DNA of 64,000 nucleotides from JAVBJN01 sp031546985 (GCA_031546985.1 JAVBJN010000068.1:22327-86326), one strand, 5' to 3'. Counted from the first letter of the stretch, positions 34,132 through 42,509 are shown. Translations and numbers: made by a program. Notes: a model not told the origin generated them from the letters alone.

Positions 34132-34803
34132 TTGTTGCTTAAATTTTATGTTTTGACTACCACAGATTTACTTGTAAAAGTGTCGCAGGTCAGCGCATTG
34201 CTGCCGGTGATTGCGGGTTTGATTAATTACAAAAAACTCGATAAAGCGTTCCGCATTCTACTATTCTTTTTCGTATTGTGTATTGGATTCGAAATCATGA
34301 GTACGACCACGAATAAATTTTTCAACAGTAGTATGCCTGGCCTGCACCTTTATACAATCGTGCGATTCCTGTTTTTTTCAGTAGTGTTTTACCATCATTT
34401 TAGGAGTGTGTCAATGCGGCGAGTGGTTGTGCTCAATGCCATAGTCGCATTTCTGGTTGCGGTAGCCGATGCATCGTTGGTTAGTGGTATTTTACACACC
34501 AACACTTTAAGCTTGAGCTACATATTCAGCTCACTCGTCGTCTATACCCTCATTTATGTGTACCAGGTATTTCGCTACGACACCTCCCCAAAAGAACAAT
34601 ACGATCCGATGTTCTGGTTTGCAATAACCGTGTTGATTTTCTTTGCGGACAATCTCTTATACTTTGGATTTAGAGAGTACTTGCTTAAACATGCTCCAGA
34701 AACTGAAGTCATCTGCTTTCGTATTTTCTTGGCTTTTAACACTGCAGCCAATTTTTTATTCGCTCACATGTACAGAAGTTTCAGTAAATGGAAGACGGAA
34801 TAA
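34132..34803 (+). CDS. Polytopic membrane protein, putative sensor
   Basis: About 216-223 residues with roughly seven hydrophobic segments (e.g. VSQVSALLPVIAGLI, FRILLFFFVLCIGF, ILVFIS-like later helices, FRIFLAFNTAANFLFAHMY). No ATG lies near the start; TTG codons at 34132, 34135 and 34153 are the candidates, which is unusual. Its end overlaps the histidine kinase gene by 16 bases, so the two are translationally coupled. It probably senses a membrane or small-molecule signal for the kinase, which itself has only one membrane helix. Confidence 0.7.
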   Translation: MLLKFYVLTTTDLLVKVSQVSALLPVIAGLINYKKLDKAFRILLFFFVLCIGFEIMSTTTNKFFNSSMPGLHLYTIVRFLFFSVVFYHHFRSVSMRRVVVLNAIVAFLVAVADASLVSGILHTNTLSLSYIFSSLVVYTLIYVYQVFRYDTSPKEQYDPMFWFAITVLIFFADNLLYFGFREYLLKHAPETEVICFRIFLAFNTAANFLFAHMYRSFSKWKTE

Positions 34804-35561
34804 CAATATACTTCGCTGCCTCAATTTTGGTTTTGCTGCTGGTGGTGGCCATAGTGACCTATGCCTTTGTACATCAAAAAAAAGTCACTCAATTGGAGAT
34901 GAAATTGCACGAAGAAGAGCTTCGCCGGCAGCAAGCCACATTTGATGCCCTGCAGCAGGGACAGGAAGAAGAAAGAAGGCGCCTGGCCCAGGAATTGCAC
35001 GATGGTATAGGCGCACGCTTGTCCGGGCTCAAAATGAACCTCGAATACCTGGACATGAACGCAACCGAATACAAAGCGCTTATCTCCAAAGTCTTCCTGG
35101 GTGTAACCGAAACCCTCGAAGAAGTGCGGGAAGTATCGCATAACCTGCTGCCCTACCAATTGGATGGCAAAAACCTCAAAGCGTTGCTGCTCAACTGTAT
35201 TGAACAGTTTAATGCATACGGCACATGCAATTACGACTTGTTTATGGACGATGAACCTACCGGTATTGTCGAAACCATCAAAATACATATTTACCGGATG
35301 GTAGCAGAACTGCTCAACAACATCAACAAGCATGCAAAAGCCACCATTGCTTCCATCCAGATCAGCATTGATGAGGGTAAAATGGAAATAATCGTAGAAG
35401 ACAACGGGATAGGACTGAAAAATAGTGCAACTGAGCGAAAAGGAATCGGACTAACGAATATTGAAAACAGGGTTAACATCTGCAAGGGCACTATCAATGT
35501 CGACTCTTCAGACAATGGTACATCTGTTATTATTGAAATCCCATTAAACCTCAACCAATGA
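34788..35561 (+). CDS. Histidine kinase, NarX/DesK-like (HisKA_3)
   Basis: The 257-residue protein has one N-terminal membrane helix (~7-27), a coiled coil and a HisKA_3 dimerisation domain with phospho-accepting His71 in RRRLAQELHDGIGARLSG. The HATPase has N-box VAELLNNINKHAKA and G-boxes DNGIGL and KGIGLTNIENRV. No extracellular sensor domain is present, so signal input likely comes from the overlapping membrane protein upstream. Its stop overlaps the regulator start (ATGA). Confidence 0.92.
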   Translation: MEDGITIYFAASILVLLLVVAIVTYAFVHQKKVTQLEMKLHEEELRRQQATFDALQQGQEEERRRLAQELHDGIGARLSGLKMNLEYLDMNATEYKALISKVFLGVTETLEEVREVSHNLLPYQLDGKNLKALLLNCIEQFNAYGTCNYDLFMDDEPTGIVETIKIHIYRMVAELLNNINKHAKATIASIQISIDEGKMEIIVEDNGIGLKNSATERKGIGLTNIENRVNICKGTINVDSSDNGTSVIIEIPLNLNQ

Positions 35562-36169
35562 ATAAACAAGCAACCATCTACCTTGCAGACGATCACCAGA
35601 TTGTTATTGATGGATTAAAATTACTGATCGGTGAAGAATCTCTGAAAGTAATCGGTTCTGCAACAGATGGTGAAACCGCGATGCAGGAGCTCCTTGTTAA
35701 AAGACCCGATATTGCACTTATAGACCTTCGTATGCCAGGTATGGGTGGCCTGGAGCTGGTTATTGCGCTAAAAAAGCTATTGCCGGATACCAGGTTTATC
35801 ATCTTATCCATGCATGATAGCCAGCGGGATATGAGAGATGCTATGACACATGGTGCGTCGGGCTATTTGTTGAAAAATGTAGGTAAGGTAGAGCTGATGA
35901 AATGTCTGTCTCTTGCACTGAAGGGTGAAAAATATTTCCCTAATATTCAAACCAAAACCCAACAGTCAGATAAGCCAATGTTTACACCAAGAGAAGCAGA
36001 AATTATAAAGCTCATCCTGGAAGATTATAAAACAGCACAGATTGCAGCTAAGCTCTCTTTAAGTCCACTCACGGTAGAGGTTCACCGCAAGAATATTGCC
36101 CGCAAAGCCAACACTAAAAGCCCTATAGGCATCAGTAAATACCTGCACGATAACGGCATCGAACTTTAA
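35558..36169 (+). CDS. NarL/FixJ-type response regulator
   Basis: The 203-residue protein has a receiver domain (acidic DD at 11-12, phospho-acceptor Asp56 in LIDLRMPG, Lys in YLLKNVGK) and a LuxR-type helix-turn-helix (~residues 140-200: FTPREAEIIKLILEDYKTAQ, LSLSPLTVEVHRKNI). It is the partner of the kinase it overlaps. Palindromes at 33424 and 33482 are of the kind bound by this family and are its likely targets, by inference. Confidence 0.92.
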   Translation: MNKQATIYLADDHQIVIDGLKLLIGEESLKVIGSATDGETAMQELLVKRPDIALIDLRMPGMGGLELVIALKKLLPDTRFIILSMHDSQRDMRDAMTHGASGYLLKNVGKVELMKCLSLALKGEKYFPNIQTKTQQSDKPMFTPREAEIIKLILEDYKTAQIAAKLSLSPLTVEVHRKNIARKANTKSPIGISKYLHDNGIEL

Positions 36170-36263
36170 TCACTAACACATTTCAGTGGCTATACCGGCC
36201 ATCACTATTTGTCTGGTGCTTGCACCGGTTAGCCACTGCTTTGCCTAAACTAAAACCTATTTT

Positions 36264-36554
36264 ATGGAACTAACTATTGGAATCACTATTTGTGTTGTTA
36301 TTGTCCTCTTTCTTTTCCTAAATAACGATAGTGAAGAGAAAAAAACAAACGATAATGAGCTAAAAATTGAAAAATTGAAAAGCGAGTATCATGAACAATT
36401 AAAAGGTAATGATAAGCGTGCAGTTCTTGATGCTGGCAGAGCATATTATACTGCTATTAGACAAAATCACACACTTACTATCTATGACGAACTAGCCATT
36501 GCCAATGATTTGAACACGATGCAACAAGCGTCTTCAGCATCACCCAGTATCTAA
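36264..36554 (+). CDS. Small single-pass membrane protein
   Basis: The 96-residue protein has an N-terminal membrane helix (ELTIGITICVVIVLFLFL) and a charged helical cytoplasmic part (KKTNDNELKIEKLKSEYHEQ, YYTAIRQNHTLTIYDELAIA). It is 10 bases upstream of the TIR gene, suggesting co-transcription. Not recognised; it could anchor or regulate the TIR protein. Confidence 0.6.
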   Translation: MELTIGITICVVIVLFLFLNNDSEEKKTNDNELKIEKLKSEYHEQLKGNDKRAVLDAGRAYYTAIRQNHTLTIYDELAIANDLNTMQQASSASPSI

Positions 36555-36564
36555 TCTAAATTAC

Positions 36565-37410
36565 ATGAATGCCAATACCTCAACTAAAGATGGTCAGCTC
36601 ACCTACGATGTTGCTTTTTCCTTTGCCGAAGAAGACCGGGCGTTTGTGGATCGTGTGGCAGAACACCTGAAATCTGAAAACGTAAAGTTCTACTACTATT
36701 CGCAGGAACTTACTACCTCCTGGGGTAAAGACCTTTCCAATTACCTCGATCAGGTTTATAGAACAGATGCCCGGTTTTGCGTCATATTTGTATCCAAGTT
36801 TTATAAAACCAAACGATGGAGCCAGCATGAATGGGAACGGGCCAAAGCCAGGGCATTTTTTATGGAACACCGGGAATACATTCTGCCATTCCGACTGGAC
36901 AATACAGACATTCCGGGGTTGGATGATTCCATAGCCTACCTATCGCGCGAAACCCATGATGAAGCCCAACTGGCACAAGCCATCCTGGATAAAATAGCAC
37001 AGAACAAGAGAAAGCGGTTTCCTCAGATACAAAAACTGATTGGTTCGCCAGCCAACGTGAGCAAGTCTGCCATTACAGCTCTAATTGCCGTCTTCATATC
37101 GCTTATAGGCATTATTGCAAACCAGTTAGTTGATAAATTGCCAAATAATGACCGCACTACAATTCCTCTCTTTGGTTCGTCCGTGGAAAATGAAAATAAC
37201 CGGGATCAGGTAATCATACTACCAAAAGTGAATAAAAGATGGCGTTTTAAAGCGGTTTGCAATGATGGTTGGTTAAGCCAATCATACGGTTCAGGAACCT
37301 GTTCTCATCACAAAGGCATACATCATTATGTAGATACCATCGTATATGGTGCTAGTGTAAAAGAATGCCAGCAGCAAGCTATGCAGGCATTCAAGAATTC
37401 CCAGAAATAA
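36565..37410 (+). CDS. TIR-domain protein with membrane helix and Cys/His-rich (DUF3761-like) tail
   Basis: The 281-residue protein has an N-terminal TIR domain (~8-150): YDVAFSFAEEDRAFVDRVAE, box-2-like RTDARFCVIFVSKFYKTKRW, and Glu89 in SQHEWERA at the position of the NADase catalytic Glu. One membrane helix (~171-192, AITALIAVFISLIGIIANQL) follows. The ~90-residue tail ends with AVCNDGWLSQSYGSGTCSHH, matching the CxDGxxS ... CSxHxG pattern of DUF3761. With the TIR domain inside, the tail would be periplasmic, with Cys able to form a disulfide. Signalling from envelope to a cytoplasmic TIR enzyme is inferred. Confidence 0.8.
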   Translation: MNANTSTKDGQLTYDVAFSFAEEDRAFVDRVAEHLKSENVKFYYYSQELTTSWGKDLSNYLDQVYRTDARFCVIFVSKFYKTKRWSQHEWERAKARAFFMEHREYILPFRLDNTDIPGLDDSIAYLSRETHDEAQLAQAILDKIAQNKRKRFPQIQKLIGSPANVSKSAITALIAVFISLIGIIANQLVDKLPNNDRTTIPLFGSSVENENNRDQVIILPKVNKRWRFKAVCNDGWLSQSYGSGTCSHHKGIHHYVDTIVYGASVKECQQQAMQAFKNSQK

Positions 37411-37494
37411 CCCAATCCCCTGAATTATTAAAATCAAATCACACCGCTGTAAAAAACAGTGGATGTAGCAATCTATCCCTAAAATCTCCTCAAA

Positions 37495-38259
37495 ATGGTC
37501 AATCCAAGCAAATTCTACTTATCGCATATGCATACCCAAACCAAGTACCGTGCTACCTGGGATCCTACCAAACAACTGAAAATCGGCTATATCGGTAAGC
37601 TCGAAAATGGTGTACTCAATATCTATTCTTCCCTGGGCAAAGAAGGCATTGCTATAGAATCATCTGTTGAAGAAAACGGTAGCAGTATGGACTATACTTC
37701 GCATGATAGTGTATCCATAACGGCAAAAATATCCGGCACTGCACCTGCAGCAGGAAGTGTGCTGTCAGAAACAGACGCTGGCTTCAGCTTCGAATTTAGC
37801 GGCGATAACAGTATTGTGTTCCAAACCGGAAACCATCGTACACATCAGTTGATTAACCTGGCCGAAATAGAAGAAGCTATACTGGAGAAATACCGTGAGG
37901 GTAACTGGGCCAAAGATTGGGTAATTGTTACCGAAGTGATTGAGGTGGATGCAGCCACCATCATTATCTCCAACAGCAGCAATGGCCGGCTGGAACTAAA
38001 AGCAAGTGCCAGTATCGGATTAAACAAAATGACCCTTACCGATGCTGCTTTAAATCTTTCTGTGGCCCGTGAGCAAGGCAGCACCCTCAAGTATATTGCC
38101 CAGAATGGACTTACCCCGCTGTACCGGGTTATGGGTTTGCGATCGCCGTGGTTAGGTAATACCCACTTAACGACTAAGGGCGTTGCGAAAAAACAAGGGC
38201 TAGACAAAAGGTTAATACTGCTAGAGCATGACGAGTCATGGAATCAAACACTTGCATAG
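37495..38259 (+). CDS. Unknown beta-rich protein next to the TIR gene
   Basis: The 254-residue protein starts at ATG 37495 (an internal Met at residue 12 is also possible). It is beta-rich with short motifs YRATWDPTKQLKIGYIGKLE, GEAGI-like KEGIAIESSVEE, DAGFSFEFSGDN, WAKDWVIVTEVIEVDAATII and LTPLYRVMGLRSPWLG. The W..DWVIVTEV...A..III.S segment is conserved-looking in proteins I have seen beside TIR or caspase genes, but I cannot name a family. No signal peptide or membrane segment. Position after the TIR gene suggests an effector or partner. Confidence 0.65.
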   Translation: MVNPSKFYLSHMHTQTKYRATWDPTKQLKIGYIGKLENGVLNIYSSLGKEGIAIESSVEENGSSMDYTSHDSVSITAKISGTAPAAGSVLSETDAGFSFEFSGDNSIVFQTGNHRTHQLINLAEIEEAILEKYREGNWAKDWVIVTEVIEVDAATIIISNSSNGRLELKASASIGLNKMTLTDAALNLSVAREQGSTLKYIAQNGLTPLYRVMGLRSPWLGNTHLTTKGVAKKQGLDKRLILLEHDESWNQTLA

Positions 38260-38356
38260 CCATTTATGTAGATAAGCATGTATGGAACGCTCTTGTATCC
38301 AAACTTTATTAATAACCAAAATTATTCTGTCAAGAACAATCATAAACCTATACTAT

Positions 38357-38596
38357 ATGCAACCAATAGACGGAGAAAAGAAAGTAGCCAGAGAAGAGGC
38401 TATCAAAGACGTAAAAATGTATTTAGCCAATGACTGGCAGCTACAGGAAGAAACTCCAGAATACTTTTTATTAACCCGTAATGCGGCTTCAACAGGTGTT
38501 CATATCCTTCTAGCGCTGTTTTTTTGGTGGTCCTTCTTTATCCCAAACATTATTTATCATTACACCAAAAAGCAGAAAAAGAAAATATTAAAGTAA
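38357..38596 (+). CDS. Small membrane protein (79 aa)
   Basis: From ATG 38357 the protein has a soluble acidic N-terminus (PIDGEKKVAREEAIKDVKMY, LQEETPEYFLLTRN), one long hydrophobic segment (STGVHILLALFFWWSFFIPN) and a poly-basic end KKQKKKILK. It is followed by a terminator, closing the gene run that begins at 33561. Not recognised. Confidence 0.6.
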   Translation: MQPIDGEKKVAREEAIKDVKMYLANDWQLQEETPEYFLLTRNAASTGVHILLALFFWWSFFIPNIIYHYTKKQKKKILK

Positions 38597-38599
38597 AAA

Positions 38600-38635
38600 C
38601 TAAAAGCCCTTTAACCGGGGCTTTTAGCTTTTATT
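38600..38635 (+). terminator. Intrinsic terminator
   Basis: CTAAAAGCCC pairs with GGGGCTTTTAG and a T-rich tail follows. It closes the TIR gene run. Confidence 0.8.
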
Positions 38636-38789
38636 TAACAAACCTCCAACCTATTTAAGACAAAAACATCCCAAATGGTAATCCTGCGAATAAACTGGTG
38701 ATGCAAAACATGGTGTTTTATGATCCCCATCATAGTTTGACCATAGGAATGAAGGGACCTTTGGTCTATTTATTACCAATATTCTCTTA

Positions 38790-40574
38790 ATGTCGCCCAC
38801 CAATAATTTAGCACCACATACCTTTCACATACCCGTTCTGGGCCTTTGTTTCAGTATTGACACACCCTTAAAAGTAGCCAGGTACGGCATTTCATCGGTT
38901 GTATCCATTATAGAAGATGAGCTCATAGAGGATATGCGCGCTTATCACTCCCTGCAAAACGGTGTACCCTATACCCCTATTTCTGATAAAGAACCCGATT
39001 TCCGGGCCAGGAGAATTACCCAATACCTCAACTTACTGCACGATCTTATAGCGCAACAGGTTGCCGTTTTAAAAAACACGCCTTTTACCCCCGGTTCCGA
39101 TATTGAAAAATATTTTGAGCTCTTGCCCGAAACCTCGCCTGTAAAACAGGATTTTTTGCGGATGCAAAACATGGCTCCTGGTGCAGATAAAACAACGCTG
39201 GAACAACAACTCCGCGAATTTATTGTGCCAGGTTCCATTGATGTAAACATTATGGCCAAGCTGGATAATGCCCGTTACGATGCCAATGGCGAAAAAATGC
39301 CGGATGAATATTCCGATGCGTTATCGGCGCTGCGGGGCTTTGCGCAAAGTAAACTTTCGTCTGCCGTGGTTTTCTCGGCGGGTTACAACCCCAGACTGTA
39401 TAACTACACAGAGCATTTCGAAGATTTTTACCCGTACGGGCAACAGCAGCTTAAAAAGAAGATTATCCTAAAGGTGAGCGATTACCGGTCGGCATTGATC
39501 CAGGGAAAAATACTGGCTAAAAAAGGATTATGGGTATCAGAATTCCGGGTAGAATCTGGCTTAAATTGCGGCGGTCACGCGTTTCCAACAGAAGGACTAT
39601 TATTGGGCCCTATCCTGGAAGAATTTAAAGCCAACCGGCAAGCGCTGTTAACCGAACTCCATACCCTCTGTAATGATGCATTGCAAGCCAAAGGAAAAAT
39701 GCCATTCGATACTCCTCCGGTACAAAAACTAACCGTGCAAGGTGGTGTGGGTACCTCAGAAGAACAAACCCTGCTGCTGGAACATTTTGGGTTGGATAGC
39801 GTTGGTTGGGGCAGTCCGTTCCTGCTGGTGCCCGAAGCCACCAATGTAGACGATCCTACCCTGCACCTGCTTGCAGAGGCCAAACAGGAAGATTACTTCC
39901 TGAGCAATGCCTCTCCTTTGGGTGTACCCTTTAACAACTTCAGAAAAACCAGCTCCGAGGCGCAACGTAAGCAGCGCATTCACAACAACCGGGCCGGCAG
40001 TCCGTGCTATAAAAAATACCTTTCCGGCGATACCGAGTTTACAGAAATACCCATTTGTACCGCCTCGCGCCAATACCTGCACCTGAAAGAAAAACAGCTT
40101 CTCCAATCGGGACTTCCTGAAGAAAAAATACAATCTCAGATAGAAAAGATTAACGAACGCGATTGTTTGTGTGAAGGACTCACCGTATCGGCACGTTTAA
40201 AGAACGAGATGTACCTGCCGCACAAATTGACTGCAGTTGCCATTTGCCCGGGGCCTAACCTGGCTTATTTTTCGGGCATCTTTTCCCTGAAAGAAATGGT
40301 GGGCCATATCTATGGCCGTGTAAGCATTCTCAATTCGCTGCACCGGCCCCATATGTTCATCAATGAACTGACCATGTATATCGATTACCTCAAGAAAAAA
40401 ATATCGGATGATGCTGCTTCTTTGAGTGAGATACCCAACAAGTATTACCAGAAATTCAGCGCCAACCTCAACAAGGGTATCGCCTATTATAAATCGATTA
40501 CCCATCAGCTCAACAATACCAACATTGCTCAAGAATTGCAGCACCTGGAATTGCAATTGGCCTCATTATTCTGA
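38790..40574 (+). CDS. Conserved 594-residue protein, glutamate-synthase-like/FMN TIM-barrel character
   Basis: A large soluble protein conserved in Bacteroidota but of no function known to me. Notable segments: LNCGGHAFPTEGLLLGPILE (Cys260), VQGGVGTSEEQTLLLEHFGL (Gly318 region), VGWGSPFLLVPEATNVDD, SNASPLGVPFNNFR, PICTASRQYLHLKEKQL, DCLCEGL (Cys459, Cys461) and AICPGPNLAYFSGIFSLKEM (Cys486). The GG.GT.EE loop followed by GWG.PFLLVPEA looks like the phosphate-binding end of an FMN TIM barrel as in glutamate synthase and nitronate monooxygenase relatives. The CLC...CPGPN Cys could bind an Fe-S cluster. Both points are inference. It is monocistronic. Confidence 0.7.
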   Translation: MSPTNNLAPHTFHIPVLGLCFSIDTPLKVARYGISSVVSIIEDELIEDMRAYHSLQNGVPYTPISDKEPDFRARRITQYLNLLHDLIAQQVAVLKNTPFTPGSDIEKYFELLPETSPVKQDFLRMQNMAPGADKTTLEQQLREFIVPGSIDVNIMAKLDNARYDANGEKMPDEYSDALSALRGFAQSKLSSAVVFSAGYNPRLYNYTEHFEDFYPYGQQQLKKKIILKVSDYRSALIQGKILAKKGLWVSEFRVESGLNCGGHAFPTEGLLLGPILEEFKANRQALLTELHTLCNDALQAKGKMPFDTPPVQKLTVQGGVGTSEEQTLLLEHFGLDSVGWGSPFLLVPEATNVDDPTLHLLAEAKQEDYFLSNASPLGVPFNNFRKTSSEAQRKQRIHNNRAGSPCYKKYLSGDTEFTEIPICTASRQYLHLKEKQLLQSGLPEEKIQSQIEKINERDCLCEGLTVSARLKNEMYLPHKLTAVAICPGPNLAYFSGIFSLKEMVGHIYGRVSILNSLHRPHMFINELTMYIDYLKKKISDDAASLSEIPNKYYQKFSANLNKGIAYYKSITHQLNNTNIAQELQHLELQLASLF

Positions 40575-40649
40575 TAAACGAATCCTTCTTACAGCAAAAA
40601 TCCTGACCAGAAATTTGGTCTGGATTTTTAATTATTTGAAAACATAGAT

Positions 40650-41488
40650 TTAATTACCCAGAAACGTTTCAATCATATCCAGCACCAGGGCGGGCAATTT
40701 ACTATTGGGATCTCTCGCGCAGATTTCCCCGATGTAATCGCTATGTCCGCAAGGCAAAACAGCCAACCGGCCATGCGGCAATGTTTGAGACAATTTTAGC
40801 GCACTCGAAACCAGTATCACATCTTTATCGCCGTTTATCACCAGTGCCGGGGCCTCAATGGCTGCAATATCTTTATCGCTGATGTCTTTAAACGCTACCA
40901 TACGGGCTACATCGCGGTGAAACATAGCCAGTAAGCCATTGGAATCGGGATTGGCTTTCAGGTAAGCATCTTTCAACGGTTGGGGCATATCCCCGAAAGA
41001 AGCATGCGCCATTCCCTCAAAAAAACCGGGCAGCAATCCTTCCCGTTGATACGCAGCAGACATTAGCACCAGTTTACGCACCAACTCCGGGTGACGAATC
41101 GCCACCTGCAAAGCAGTAGTACCACCATTGCTGAATCCCATAACATCGGCCTTATTAATATGCAATTGCTTTAACAACTCCGCTACATCATCCGCATCCT
41201 GTTCAAAACTCAGCGGCCGGTCAATATCTGCGGTATGTCCGTGTACCTGCAATTCAATGGCAATCACGCGGTGCGTTTTGGCCAGCGTTGGCAGCACACG
41301 CCCGTAATTAGATTCGATCGTAGAACCACCGCCATGCAGCAGTACCAGCACGTTTCCGCTGCCATGAACCTCGTAGTACATTTTAAGCCATTAACATTGG
41401 CATAGTGTCCCGGGGCATTTTGTTGTGCTTGCATTGGCATGTTAGTTGTGCATATGAATAGTGCCATAATGAAAACTTTAAAGTACAT
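40650..41488 (-). pseudogene. Alpha/beta hydrolase with a one-base frameshift after the signal peptide
   Basis: The frame from 41381 encodes a 243-residue alpha/beta hydrolase: oxyanion LLHGGG, nucleophile elbow VMGFSNGGT, Asp in LVINGDKDVI and His in LPCGHSDYI. Upstream, another frame from ATG 41488 supplies the missing N-terminus: a signal peptide (MYFKVFIMALFICTTN, MQAQQ) and linker NAPGHYANVNGLK. The frames join at an A-run (minus strand TTAAAATGTAC); restoring one A would give GLKMYYEVHG, the expected sequence. So a single-base deletion, or a sequencing error in a homopolymer, splits the gene. The good promoter at 41508 supports the upstream start. Confidence 0.75.
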
Positions 41489-41507
41489 ATCTCATTGGAT
41501 TATGATC

Positions 41508-41515
41508 CAAATTTA
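41508..41515 (-). promoter_or_regulatory. -7 promoter box (TAAATTTG)
   Basis: A perfect TAnnTTTG on the minus strand, about 20 bases before the ATG at 41488 of the split hydrolase. Confidence 0.6.
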
Positions 41516-41636
41516 CAGTTAAACCTATCAGATAAACGTCCTGTATGCGTCAATCTGATAGGGTAACTGCGTCATAAACAATCGTCTGTAACGATACTTT
41601 GCTCTTGACACTCGTCTCTTCCAAAAAAACATTTGC

Positions 41637-41680
41637 GCAATCGAATAGTTGCACATATATTTGCAATCGAACGGTTGCAC
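41637..41680 (+). promoter_or_regulatory. Twin ArsR operators around a promoter
   Basis: GCAATCGAATAGTTGCAC (41637-41654) and GCAATCGAACGGTTGCAC (41663-41680) are 16/18 identical, imperfectly palindromic (GCAA...TTGC) and start 26 bases apart. Between and partly within them lies the -7 box TATATTTGC (41656-41664). A dimeric ArsR regulator bound here would block its own promoter. Confidence 0.75.
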
Positions 41681-41695
41681 TAAATCTGTTAAACG

Positions 41696-42022
41696 ATGAG
41701 ACGCGATATTTTTCAGGCCATTGCAGACCCTACCCGCAGGGCTATACTGGTGCTTATTGCCACACAAGCCATGACGCCCAATGCGCTGGCAGAGCATTTT
41801 AACACCAGCAGGCAGGCGGTATCCAGGCATATTCAAATCCTTACCGAATGCCAGTTGCTGCACCAGGAACAGGTAGGCAGGGAAATTTATTACCAGTTTA
41901 ACCCGGCTAAAATGAAAGAAGTAGACCAATGGCTGGCACAATTCAAAAAGCTATGGGAAGACCGCTTTGACCAGCTCGACCATTTATTAATCAATTTAAA
42001 CTCCAATAACGATGAAAAGTAA
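41696..42022 (+). CDS. ArsR-family repressor
   Basis: The 108-residue winged-helix regulator begins MRRDIFQAIADPTRRAILVL and has recognition helix NTSRQAVSRHIQIL, followed by a wing (REIYYQFNPAKM). It lacks metal-binding Cys (ELCVC motif absent), matching the non-metal ArsR group linked to SRPBCC proteins. It overlaps the next gene by 11 bases and is preceded by two operator-like repeats. Autoregulation is inferred. Confidence 0.92.
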   Translation: MRRDIFQAIADPTRRAILVLIATQAMTPNALAEHFNTSRQAVSRHIQILTECQLLHQEQVGREIYYQFNPAKMKEVDQWLAQFKKLWEDRFDQLDHLLINLNSNNDEK

Positions 42023-42509
42023 CCTCCTGATGAATTTTACCGTTGATAAGGCTAATAAGACCATCAACGTTGAAAGGGCTTTTGCAGCCCCCCTGGCAAA
42101 AGTATGGGCCGCATGGACCGAAAGCGAGCTGCTGGACCAATGGTGGGCGCCGCGCCCCTGGAAAACAGAAACCAAAACCATGAACTTTACCGTGGGCGGC
42201 CACTGGCTGTATGCTATGGTGGGTCCCGATGGTACCAAACATTGGTGCCGGGCCGATTACCAGGCCATCGCCCCTCAGCAGAACTATGTGCTGAAAGATG
42301 CTTTTTGCGACGAAAACGGTACTGTAAATACCGAACACCCCCGATCTACCTGGAACAATACTTTCAGCGGACAGGATGGACAAACGATGGTACACATCAA
42401 AATCCAGTACGACGAACTTTCTGACCTTGAGAAAATTATTGAAATGGGCTTCAAAGAAGGCTTTACCATGGGCATGGAAAACCTCGACGAGCTCCTGGCA
42501 GCACAATAA
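42012..42509 (+). CDS. SRPBCC (AHSA1-like) domain protein
   Basis: The 165-residue protein has the START/AHSA1 pattern: INVERAFAAPLAKVWAAWTE, LLDQWWAPRPWKTET, MNFTVGGHWLYAMVGPDG, and the C-terminal helix GFKEGFTMGMENLDELLA. These helix-grip folds bind hydrophobic ligands. It is translationally coupled to the ArsR gene, so a ligand it handles may be the signal. Confidence 0.88.
   Translation: MKSNLLMNFTVDKANKTINVERAFAAPLAKVWAAWTESELLDQWWAPRPWKTETKTMNFTVGGHWLYAMVGPDGTKHWCRADYQAIAPQQNYVLKDAFCDENGTVNTEHPRSTWNNTFSGQDGQTMVHIKIQYDELSDLEKIIEMGFKEGFTMGMENLDELLAAQ

Noticed and set aside
37495..38259. Idea that the 254-aa protein is a bacterial gasdermin cleaved by the caspase-like protease
   Set aside because: It lacks the near-N-terminal Cys used for lipidation, is not adjacent to the protease, and I could not match gasdermin motifs; kept only as an unknown.
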